Positions 1 through 6,136 of a stretch of DNA of 6,136 nucleotides are shown piece by piece (position 1 is the first letter of the stretch; each line of letters starts with the position of its first letter). The translations under genes and the position numbers were made by a program. The notes beneath the pieces are model-generated. The model saw nothing but the letters and a program-made list of their open reading frames with translations, ran no database searches and was not told where the DNA came from. The DNA is from a bacterium. GTDB lineage: Bacteria > RUG730 > JAAEPJ01. Where the stretch lies: contig JAAEPJ010000293.1 of assembly GCA_024222485.1 (NCBI GenBank), forward strand, positions 1 through 6,136. The letters run 5' to 3'.

Positions 1-300
1 CAAGAATCACCATGGGAAATTGGTATTAATGATTCTTCAATCCCTGGAGCAGGATTTAATGAAAATAGATCAGACAAAAGTGTAAAAGAATTACCTTTCA
101 TAATTAAAGTATCAGGTTTTAATTTTGTACCTATTCATAATTTTGTTCCACGAGTACAAAAGAACATTTTTGCAGAGACAAACCAAGAAGGAACAAGTAC
201 TCAAGGAGATTTAGTAACATTTGGGTCTGAAAGATATATTGCTTTAAGTAATGGTTTTACTCAAAACTACACTAAAAATGGAGATGGTGTTACAATATAA
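1..300 (+). CDS. Phage virion (probably baseplate) structural protein, C-terminal part only
   Basis: An open frame runs from the first base to a TAA at 298-300, giving 99 residues with no start in view, so the gene begins upstream of the window. Recognisable stretches are SPWEIGINDSSIPGAGFN, LPFIIKVSGFNFVPIHNFVP and FGSERYIALSNGF. The middle stretch has the alternating hydrophobic pattern of beta strands. The wording resembles the C-termini of unnamed structural proteins that precede a LysM/gp53-like gene in environmental tailed phages; that is recalled similarity, not a search result. The gene lies 14 bases upstream of the LysM-like baseplate gene on the same strand, which supports a baseplate or tail role. 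I see no enzymatic motif, signal peptide or membrane segment. That this is a real coding frame is fairly certain; its exact function is not known. Confidence 0.8.
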   Translation, partial: QESPWEIGINDSSIPGAGFNENRSDKSVKELPFIIKVSGFNFVPIHNFVPRVQKNIFAETNQEGTSTQGDLVTFGSERYIALSNGFTQNYTKNGDGVTI

Positions 301-314
301 TAATATAAAAAAAT

Positions 315-617
315 ATGGGAAGGTATATAAATATAAGAGATAGAAAAACTGTAGGTGGAAAAAATTATAAGTCTACTACAAAATATCCTAATATTCCTTT
401 AAGTTTTGATGATGTTTATGTTTATACTGATGTAGGTGATAGATTTGATATACTCGCTCAAAATAACTTTGGTGATCCTAGTTTATGGTGGATTATCTCA
501 ATAGCTAACCCTCAATTACCACAAAATACAATGTATCCTCCTTTAGGAGTTCAAATTAGAATTCCTAGGAATATAGCACAAATTTTATTAGATTACGACC
601 AATTAAACTCTAAATAG
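315..617 (+). CDS. LysM-like baseplate wedge protein (T4 gp53-like)
   Basis: This 100-residue protein is probably a baseplate component. Residues 41-67 (GDRFDILAQNNFGDPSLWWI, then ISIANPQ) followed by YPPLGVQIRIP (about 74-84) form the classic phage LysM-like pattern: a 'D.L..L/A' helix, 'fGDp.lWW.i..aN', then 'pp.G..irIP'. In T4, gp53 carries such a fold and holds neighbouring wedges and hub together; here it is presumably a structural clamp rather than a wall binder, because the WW-iia-AN form is typical of baseplate proteins. The N-terminal 40 residues are polar and have no recognised domain. The ATG at 315 is the only possible start: an in-frame TAA lies at 306-308 and the next Met is at about residue 72. 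No Shine-Dalgarno sequence precedes it, only A/T-rich bases. The following hub gene starts two bases after the stop, implying co-transcription and possibly coupled translation. Confidence 0.85.
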   Translation: MGRYINIRDRKTVGGKNYKSTTKYPNIPLSFDDVYVYTDVGDRFDILAQNNFGDPSLWWIISIANPQLPQNTMYPPLGVQIRIPRNIAQILLDYDQLNSK

Positions 618-619
618 TT

Positions 620-3600
620 ATGGGAAATTTAATAGGAGAACCAATTAGTCCTAGAATATTAGAACAAATAGACAGCAGGCAAAAAATGCATGGTGCTGGT
701 TATAATTCTGAATCAATTAACCGTAACCCTTTAGTATTAAATTATTTAAACAATAGAAATTCTTGGATAAAAATGGCATCTGGTGTTTCTATAGAAGGAG
801 AGAAAGGAAAAGAAAAATTAAAGGATATTTTTTCTCAAGCTTCTGATCAAACAACTAAAAGCACAGATATTGAAAATTTAAAAGGTACTGGTTTAGCAAA
901 AAATCTAGTATTATTTAATACAATCCAATCTATAAATGATTATGATACTAATTTACCACAACCCTATCTTTCAAGAAGTGGTGTAAGAAAAGACAATCTA
1001 TTATCAAATAGTATAGATAAAATGTACGGTGGTTTAGGAGGTAATTCTCAAGGTTTACAACCTGTGGGAGGTATAACTGATTTTACAGTTGAATCCTTAA
1101 ATAGAGGATCTATCAGAAAAGCATCAGTAAATATTAAAGTTTATAATAAATTTCAATTTAATTTAGTAGAATTAGTTTATCTAAGATTAGGGTATATTAT
1201 GATATTAGAATGGGGTTGGGACAAATATGTTTCTAATATTGAAAAAATAAAAGATTCTCCTAATACTCCTCCTAATGTAACTATAGAACAAATGGGTTCA
1301 ACTATTATTGAGGAAAGCTGGTTTAAGGAAAATACTTTTACTCAACAATCAATGTTGAAAAAAATAGATACTATAAGAAAAAAAACTCAAGGTAATTATG
1401 ATGGTTTTTTTGGAAAAGTATCTAATTTTTCTTGGAAAGTAAATAAAGATGGTAGTTATGATATAAAAGTAGATTTAATAACTTTAGGTAGTGTTATAGA
1501 ATCTATAAATGTTAGAAAACCTGCTGTAGAAATTACCACAGCATCAATTCCCTACATTCAAGAAGAATTAGCAGATAAATTTGATGTTGATAAAAATGAT
1601 GATGGTAGCTATGATAATTCCCTTATTAATAATATAGGATCAAATGTGATATCACAATGGTTAGGTCAAACTATTTTAAATTTTCCTACAAATGATAATT
1701 ATTTTAATCTAGATGTTTCTGCTAAAAAAAATCGATACCTTAATGGTGTACCCCAAACTCAAAGGTATTATATAAGATTAGGAGATTTTTTAGAAAACCT
1801 TCAAGAAAAAATATTTAGAGATATTACAAATGGTAACACCCCTAAATTTAAACAAGTTACTATTGATACTGGAGCTGAAACTAATAGATGTAATTATATA
1901 TTTAATCTAATCCCTTTAGATCCAGGAATATGTATTTTTGATTTTAAATTTACTGAAGAATTTTCTAATTTTTCTTATTTTAGAACACCTCTTACAGAAG
2001 ATGTAAGTTATAATGGGGTACAATCTAAAGGTACTAGACCTTTTGTAGTCTGGGATCCAGTTAATAAAGTTACATATGGTAAACTAATGAACATTTATAT
2101 GAACATTAATTTCCTTCAATCAGAACTAGATAGTAATCTTGATGATAAAGGTGATTTAAGTTTATTTCAATATCTTCAAGGTATATGTAATGGTATTAAT
2201 AAATGTACAGGTGGTACTACTAATATAGAACCTGCTGTAAAAGATGATAATGTTATATATTTTTTAGAACAAAACCCTATTAAAGGATTAGACGGATTAA
2301 AACCTATTCAAGATACAGCCCCTATTGAGATATTAGGTTATAGTAGTAAAGGAGAATCTAATTTTGTTAAAGATTTTTCTTTCAATACTAAAATAACCCC
2401 TGATTTAATGTCTATGATTTCTTTGGGTGCTACTGCTAATGGTGATGCTGCATCAATCCCTTTTAACAATTGGAATGATGGTCTTGTAAATAGATTTGAA
2501 GAAAAATCCGAAGAAGTAGAAAATGACCCTAGTACAAATGAATACATTGGTAGTAAAAAATCCCCAGAAGAAGGTGTTAGTTCTCCATCTGAAATAATAA
2601 CTCTTTTTAAACAAGATATGTCTACAAAGGGTGATAAAAGTACAATAGATCAAGATGGATTTGTTTCACTTGGTACTTTAAATTATGATTGGGAATGGCA
2701 AAATACTAATATTGATGATCTTGGTTGGGATAATGATGAACTTACCGGGGATTGGGAACAAGATGCAAATAATAAAAAATTATTAGATGAGGTAGTCTCA
2801 AAAGTACAAGCAATCCAAAGATCAGACAAAAAGAAATTCCCAAATAGAAAAATAATCGATCCAACACTTGTAGATAGTGAAACAGTTTTAGAAAATTTAA
2901 ATATCCTCCCAGGAGAAGAATATAAATCTTATATAATTTCTGCTTTTGGTGGAGATACTGGTCTTTCCTCTAGAAATGGTCAAAAAGTTACAATATATGC
3001 TAGTAATGCTTTATGGTATAAATCAATAGAGGATTCTGGGTTTGTTAATCGTGGTATTAATAGTTTTAAAACTTATATAAATAATATAAATGTTGCCGAA
3101 TTTACAGAATCTGGGGTTCAATCTAGTTTAAGTGGTTTTATTCCTGTAGAATTAGACTTAACTACAGAAGGATTAAGTGGTATGAAAATTTATAATAAAA
3201 TAAGTATAAACCAAAGATTTCTACCACCTGCTTACCCTAAAGCTCTTAAATTTGTTATCCGTGGAATTAACCATTCTGTAAAGGGTAATTTATGGGAAAC
3301 AAATATAAAAACAATATCAACTAGTCTTACAGACCAACCTCCATCACTAAAACCTTCTCATTTTAAGAAAAGAGAAACAACACAAACTAAAGGTCCTATA
3401 GAAGTTAAAGGTCCTATTCCACCTAAAGATCCTAATGAAAAATTGAAAATTTTAGATAATAGAACGGTAGCAGGGTCTCCTTTTGATGCTAGAACATATC
3501 AAAAATATCAAGGTATAGATTGGTTAGTAGGTGAATTAAATATTAATACTCAAGATACTTGGAAAAAATTTCTTAATGAATTAGATGAAAAATATCCTGG

Positions 3601-3967
3601 GTATACTTTAATAATAAATGCTACTTACCGTACATATCAACGATCTATTGAATTAAAGGCTCAAAACTCAAATAATGCAACTCCGGGGTATTCACCTCAT
3701 AACTATGCCTATGCTATAGATATGAATGTTAAAGATACTAATGGTAATGTTTATTTAAAAAAAGATAGAAAACCTTGGATAGAATCTGGTATTCCTGCGA
3801 TTGCAAAATCACTAGGCATGAGATGGGGAGGTGATATTGATGATTATGTAGACTGTGTTCATTTCGATGTAACTCGTGTTACAGACGCTTCTATAGCAAA
3901 TGCTAAAAAAGATAATGAGGGGTTACCTCAATCACAGTGGAATACTAAAAACACAAATTACGTATAA
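620..3967 (+). CDS. Large baseplate hub-like tail protein with C-terminal M15 peptidoglycan peptidase domain
   Basis: This 1115-residue protein seems to combine a tail hub with a cell-wall enzyme. Residues about 150-200 hold a conserved-looking block (ITDFTVESLNRGSIRKASV, then YLRLGYIMILEWGWDKY). About 258-299 (GFFGKVSNFSWKVNKDGSYD, then ITLGSVIESI), 577-628 (FVKDFSFNTKITPDLMSMIS, then NWNDGLVNRF) and 838-900 (FIPVELDLTTEGLSGMKIYN, then a W-containing strand) are beta-rich blocks like those of phage hub proteins. A Pro/Lys linker (about 900-945) leads to an M15 metallopeptidase domain. It has Y1003-R1004, then SPHNYAYAID with zinc ligands H1027 and D1034, then WGGD and D1078-x-x-H1081-F. This matches the SxHxxGxAxD and D/E-x-x-H signatures, with the usual Gly replaced by Ala1030. 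The family cuts D-Ala-D-Ala or L-Ala-D-Glu bonds; which one cannot be decided here. The likely role is local wall opening at infection, as T4 gp5 does with a lysozyme. The ATG lies two bases after the previous stop, without an SD. The hub call rests on recalled patterns and context; the M15 call rests on visible motifs. Confidence 0.85.
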   Translation: MGNLIGEPISPRILEQIDSRQKMHGAGYNSESINRNPLVLNYLNNRNSWIKMASGVSIEGEKGKEKLKDIFSQASDQTTKSTDIENLKGTGLAKNLVLFNTIQSINDYDTNLPQPYLSRSGVRKDNLLSNSIDKMYGGLGGNSQGLQPVGGITDFTVESLNRGSIRKASVNIKVYNKFQFNLVELVYLRLGYIMILEWGWDKYVSNIEKIKDSPNTPPNVTIEQMGSTIIEESWFKENTFTQQSMLKKIDTIRKKTQGNYDGFFGKVSNFSWKVNKDGSYDIKVDLITLGSVIESINVRKPAVEITTASIPYIQEELADKFDVDKNDDGSYDNSLINNIGSNVISQWLGQTILNFPTNDNYFNLDVSAKKNRYLNGVPQTQRYYIRLGDFLENLQEKIFRDITNGNTPKFKQVTIDTGAETNRCNYIFNLIPLDPGICIFDFKFTEEFSNFSYFRTPLTEDVSYNGVQSKGTRPFVVWDPVNKVTYGKLMNIYMNINFLQSELDSNLDDKGDLSLFQYLQGICNGINKCTGGTTNIEPAVKDDNVIYFLEQNPIKGLDGLKPIQDTAPIEILGYSSKGESNFVKDFSFNTKITPDLMSMISLGATANGDAASIPFNNWNDGLVNRFEEKSEEVENDPSTNEYIGSKKSPEEGVSSPSEIITLFKQDMSTKGDKSTIDQDGFVSLGTLNYDWEWQNTNIDDLGWDNDELTGDWEQDANNKKLLDEVVSKVQAIQRSDKKKFPNRKIIDPTLVDSETVLENLNILPGEEYKSYIISAFGGDTGLSSRNGQKVTIYASNALWYKSIEDSGFVNRGINSFKTYINNINVAEFTESGVQSSLSGFIPVELDLTTEGLSGMKIYNKISINQRFLPPAYPKALKFVIRGINHSVKGNLWETNIKTISTSLTDQPPSLKPSHFKKRETTQTKGPIEVKGPIPPKDPNEKLKILDNRTVAGSPFDARTYQKYQGIDWLVGELNINTQDTWKKFLNELDEKYPGYTLIINATYRTYQRSIELKAQNSNNATPGYSPHNYAYAIDMNVKDTNGNVYLKKDRKPWIESGIPAIAKSLGMRWGGDIDDYVDCVHFDVTRVTDASIANAKKDNEGLPQSQWNTKNTNYV
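3388..3417 (+). repeat. Tandem 12-base direct repeat encoding KGPI units in the hub-peptidase linker
   Basis: The 12-mer taaaggtcctat occurs at 3388-3399 and again at 3406-3417, an 18-base period. It encodes K924-G-P-I and K930-G-P-I, followed by PPKDP. The repeat lies in the Pro/Lys/Thr-rich linker between the hub part and the M15 domain and looks like a small in-frame duplication that lengthened a flexible tether. It is not a regulatory element as far as can be seen. Confidence 0.6.
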
Positions 3968-4827
3968 TGTACTATCCAAAATCACAAATAAAAACAAATT
4001 TATTCACCATTGGTGATGAATATGTACATCTAGGCACTAACAAAGTATATTCTGGATCTTACTTTAAAACAGGTGATGGAAAAGCATTTACTGGTAGAAA
4101 CCCAAATGACAAACCTAATTTACCTTTAGAACTTTCCTCAATTAATTTAAATGATTTCCAACCATTTAACCCAGAACTAGAAGAATTTCCTAATTCCTAT
4201 AACATAATAGATGATGAATATTATTGGGCTAAAGGAATAAATTTAAATGATACAACACCAGTCCCTAAACCCCCTATTCAGATCCAACCTCTACCAACTT
4301 CAAATAATTATAGTATAGGAGAAATACAAAGATATTTTACATCTAAAATCAATGAAATTAAATATACTGAAATAAATGAATCTCAATATAATTCTTTTGT
4401 TAGTAAAGACTCTACAGTTCAGCATTCTTTATATATTGCCTTCCAACTTCCTTGGATAATAACGGGTGACAGAGCTTCGGCATATGAAGTAAACTTAAAA
4501 ACTATTGAAAGAACCCAAAGAAATTTTAAATTACAAGGTTTTAAATCTTACTTTAAGGGAAGATATGACCAACTATTTAGGTATACCCCCCAAGAAAATT
4601 TATACACTGAAGGAAAAGAATTTAAATCAATAGTAACAGGAAAAATGTATAGGGGTTATTATCATATACACCCTGATAAAGGCCCTATGGAAGGTAGACA
4701 ACACACTATTGAAAAACATAATGTTTTATTACCTATAAGTGGTTCAAATTTTAGATCTTTTCAAGATATTAAAGAACCTCAAAGCAAAAATTATAAATCT
4801 TCTTTAAATACATTTGGAGGTTACTAA
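3967..4827 (+). CDS. Unrecognised tail/virion protein with a motif repeated at both ends
   Basis: I cannot name this 286-residue protein. Its ATG overlaps the hub stop by one base (TAATG at 3965-3969), so translation is probably coupled and the product is likely a tail or baseplate part. Residues 11-44 and 211-244 are copies of one motif: N-L-[FY]-T-x-G-x-E-[YF]-x5-T-x-K-x-Y-x-G-x-Y-x10-GR, with 13 of 34 positions identical in an ungapped alignment. The second copy includes YYHIHPDKG (H233, H235) and further His at 246 and 251. Residues about 55-112 are rich in Asn and Pro, ending in a PVPKPPIQIQPLP linker. Residues about 113-207 (YSIGEIQRYFTSKINEIKYT, then LPWIITGDRASAYEVNLKTI, then GFKSYFKGRYDQ) look like a compact alpha/beta domain of the kind seen in phage structural proteins. 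No signal peptide, membrane segment or catalytic motif is visible. A fibre-attachment or baseplate periphery role is possible but unproven. Confidence 0.75.
   Translation: MYYPKSQIKTNLFTIGDEYVHLGTNKVYSGSYFKTGDGKAFTGRNPNDKPNLPLELSSINLNDFQPFNPELEEFPNSYNIIDDEYYWAKGINLNDTTPVPKPPIQIQPLPTSNNYSIGEIQRYFTSKINEIKYTEINESQYNSFVSKDSTVQHSLYIAFQLPWIITGDRASAYEVNLKTIERTQRNFKLQGFKSYFKGRYDQLFRYTPQENLYTEGKEFKSIVTGKMYRGYYHIHPDKGPMEGRQHTIEKHNVLLPISGSNFRSFQDIKEPQSKNYKSSLNTFGGY
3997..4098 (+). repeat. N-terminal copy of the duplicated protein motif (residues 11-44)
   Basis: This segment encodes NLFTIGDEY, then TNKVYSGSY and GR of the 286-residue protein. It aligns without gaps to residues 211-244 of the same protein, with identity at N11, L12, T14, G16, E18, T24, K26, Y28, G30, Y32, D37, G43 and R44. 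The similarity is at protein level; the DNA has diverged, so the duplication is old. Confidence 0.7.
4597..4698 (+). repeat. C-terminal copy of the duplicated protein motif (residues 211-244)
   Basis: This segment encodes NLYTEGKEF, then TGKMYRGYYHIHPDKG and GR, the partner of the N-terminal copy at a constant 200-residue offset. A hydrophobic LLPI follows at 254-257, as LPL follows the first copy with a three-residue shift. Unlike the first copy it contains an H-x-H pair (H233, H235). Confidence 0.7.
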
Positions 4828-4860
4828 CTGCATTCGTATATTCAAGTAAAATAAGGTTAT
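4828..4860 (+). other. 33-base gap between structural genes and polymerase; weak AAGG ribosome site
   Basis: This is the only gap longer than 14 bases in the window. No stem-loop followed by a T run is visible, so no intrinsic terminator is called, and no clear promoter box is recognised. An in-frame TAA at 4852-4854 fixes the polymerase start at 4861. A TAAGG at 4852-4856, four bases before the ATG, is the nearest thing to a Shine-Dalgarno sequence in the window but is weak. The change from virion genes to a replication gene makes this a likely place for a separate promoter; that is inference from context only. Confidence 0.4.
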
Positions 4861-6132
4861 ATGTACTGGCTTGTAGAAAACGAGGAACAGTTAAATGTTT
4901 TAATAAATAGTGGTTATAAAGAGGCTTTCATTGAGGTAATACCTTATAATGATACTATTCACCCTGTACTAAATCAAGTAAGTTTAGTGTATATTAGACC
5001 AATTAAAGCAAGCAAAGGCTTTATGGTATGCATTAACCATAGCGAATCTCTAAATACATTAAATATTGGTATAAACAAATTAATAGAAAAATTTGAAAAA
5101 TTATATTGTCGTGATAAAAAAGAAATATTACATTATTTTCCAATCAAAACTCTTTACGACATAACACCACCCCCTACTACGTATATACGACCTACAACAC
5201 AAACACATGAATTATACTATAGGAAATATAGTGATAACCGTGAGTTAAACCTAATTATACCGATTGTTAAACACTACGAATTGTGTGAGACGATTTTTAG
5301 AGATCTAAAAGCGAATATTAACATAGAAAAAACAAAATATGATGAGTTCTTTAACAGTAGAGTATCCGTGGTATTCAACGCCATCGAGAGAAATGGAGTA
5401 CGAATACATAATAAAACCTTCGAAGAATACTTCCATCCCGTTGATGGTGAATACGTCTACACTCAGTTCAACTTAAAAACAACAACAACAAGACCCTCAA
5501 ATAAATTTAAAAACGTAAATTATGCCGCACTTAATAAAGAAAACGGATGTAGAAAAAGTTTTATACCACGTAATAATAGGCTTGTGGAAATTGACATCAG
5601 CGCTTACCATCCTAGCTTGTCTGCTCGTCTTATTGGTTATGATTTTGCCAATGTTGATATTCACGCTCATTTTGCAACCCTATATGGAGTGGATTATAAA
5701 AAATCGAAAGAACTTACCTTCAAACAGCTCTATGGAGGCGTTTTTGACAATTACAAAGGCTTGGAATTCTTTCAAAAAATCGAGAAATACGTATTAAATC
5801 TCTGGAGTAAGTTTGAAAGCGACGGGTTTGTAGAATGTGAGGTTTCTGGATATAGATATGAAAAGGAAAAATTACAAAATATGAATCCACAAAAATTATT
5901 TAATTATATATTACAAAATTTGGAGACGTCAATGAACGTTCGTATATTATGGGATATGTTTTGTATATTAAGAAATTGCAAAACAAAATTGGTACTATAC
6001 ACTTATGATTCGTTTTTATTTGATTTAGACGATAGTGAGGAAAATATACTAGAAGAAATTAAAAATGTATTTAAAAAATACAAATTAAATATTAAAGAAA
6101 TAGAAGGTTATGATTACAATTTTACAGAATAG
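4861..6132 (+). CDS. Compact family A DNA polymerase with degenerate exonuclease-like N-terminus
   Basis: This 423-residue protein is a divergent family A (Pol I/T7-like) DNA polymerase, presumably replicating the phage genome. The polymerase part begins near residue 160 (VSVVFNAIERNGVRIH). TTTTRPSN gives R211, the counterpart of E. coli R668. Motif A is EIDISAYHPS with catalytic D245, followed by D266-I-H. Motif B is K283-x3-F287-x3-Y291-G, with the K758/F762/Y766 spacing of family A. Motif C is YTYDSFLFD with catalytic D383. Residues 1-155 resemble the 3'-5' exonuclease region in layout, but no D-x-E is present (E25 and I27 stand there), so proofreading is probably lost. Only about 30 residues separate the first palm helix from R211, so the thumb is nearly missing. 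Motif A has His250 where Pol I has Glu710, and motif C has Tyr and Ser around the Asp. The protein is much shorter than the roughly 600 residues of Klenow fragment. ATG 4861 is the only start after an in-frame stop. Its codon use, with more CGN arginine, differs from the genes upstream. Confidence 0.88.
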   Translation: MYWLVENEEQLNVLINSGYKEAFIEVIPYNDTIHPVLNQVSLVYIRPIKASKGFMVCINHSESLNTLNIGINKLIEKFEKLYCRDKKEILHYFPIKTLYDITPPPTTYIRPTTQTHELYYRKYSDNRELNLIIPIVKHYELCETIFRDLKANINIEKTKYDEFFNSRVSVVFNAIERNGVRIHNKTFEEYFHPVDGEYVYTQFNLKTTTTRPSNKFKNVNYAALNKENGCRKSFIPRNNRLVEIDISAYHPSLSARLIGYDFANVDIHAHFATLYGVDYKKSKELTFKQLYGGVFDNYKGLEFFQKIEKYVLNLWSKFESDGFVECEVSGYRYEKEKLQNMNPQKLFNYILQNLETSMNVRILWDMFCILRNCKTKLVLYTYDSFLFDLDDSEENILEEIKNVFKKYKLNIKEIEGYDYNFTE

Positions 6133-6136
6133 GACC

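Noticed and set aside
326-333. TATAAATA, identical to the T4 late promoter box
   Set aside because: It lies just inside the LysM-like gene, downstream of its ATG. The same 8-mer occurs at 3076-3083 within the hub gene, as expected by chance in such AT-rich sequence.
1590-1625. DKNDDGSYD, resembling an EF-hand calcium loop
   Set aside because: The loop lacks an acidic residue at position 12 and a flanking helix pair. A similar KDGSYD phrase occurs near 1447 in an ordinary strand-turn context, so this is probably a turn.
2338-2653. Two antisense open frames of 69 and 66 codons
   Set aside because: They overlap each other and the hub gene, whose frame is continuous. Their translations show no motif and are typical shadows in AT-rich DNA.
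4828-4860. Intrinsic terminator between structural and polymerase genes
   Set aside because: No inverted repeat followed by a T run can be drawn in these 33 bases.
5522-5797. 91-codon + strand frame with a hydrophobic, membrane-like middle
   Set aside because: It lies wholly inside the polymerase gene in another frame, over the region that encodes motifs A and B. Its hydrophobicity is a by-product of the codons there, and it has no ribosome site.
5584-6018. Family B polymerase (motif A 'D..SLYPS', motif C 'DTDS'-like)
   Set aside because: AYHPS and YDSF look superficially like family B, but the K-x3-F-x3-YG spacing, the TTTTR-PSN segment before motif A and D-I-H after it are family A signatures.

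Overview
This window looks like part of the genome of a contractile-tailed (myovirus-type) phage. It is strongly AT-rich, and all five genes lie on the + strand, almost touching each other. No start codon has a strong Shine-Dalgarno site; the bases upstream are A/T-rich. This suggests a host with weak SD dependence, such as a marine or aquatic Bacteroidota, but the host assignment is an inference and uncertain.

Layout. Positions 1-3967 are a tail/baseplate module. It holds the C-terminal 99 residues of a virion structural protein (1-300), a 100-residue baseplate protein with a LysM-like fold resembling T4 gp53 (315-617), and a 1115-residue protein (620-3967). The large protein looks like a baseplate hub, with a C-terminal zinc peptidase domain of the M15 (VanY/CwlK/T5-endolysin) type. 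A 286-residue protein of unknown function follows (3967-4827), its start overlapping the hub stop by one base (TAATG). It carries the same roughly 35-residue motif at both ends, exactly 200 residues apart. After a 33-base gap comes a 423-residue family A DNA polymerase (4861-6132), and the window ends four bases after its stop.

How the genes fit together. The first three genes, and probably the fourth, would build the end of the tail that contacts and penetrates the cell. The LysM-like protein would clamp wedge to hub, and the M15 domain would cut peptidoglycan peptide stems locally during DNA entry, the job that the gp5 lysozyme does in T4. The polymerase belongs to genome replication and marks a change of module. 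Its codon choice also differs visibly from the structural genes.

Most unusual content. The polymerase is very compact: the thumb is almost absent, the N-terminal exonuclease-like region seems to lack catalytic acids, and active-site positions are substituted. Also notable are the hub-peptidase fusion and the duplicated motif in the 286-residue protein, whose second copy gains an HxH motif. I saw no tRNA, CRISPR array, insertion sequence or convincing terminator. No stretch over 300 bases lacks a gene.
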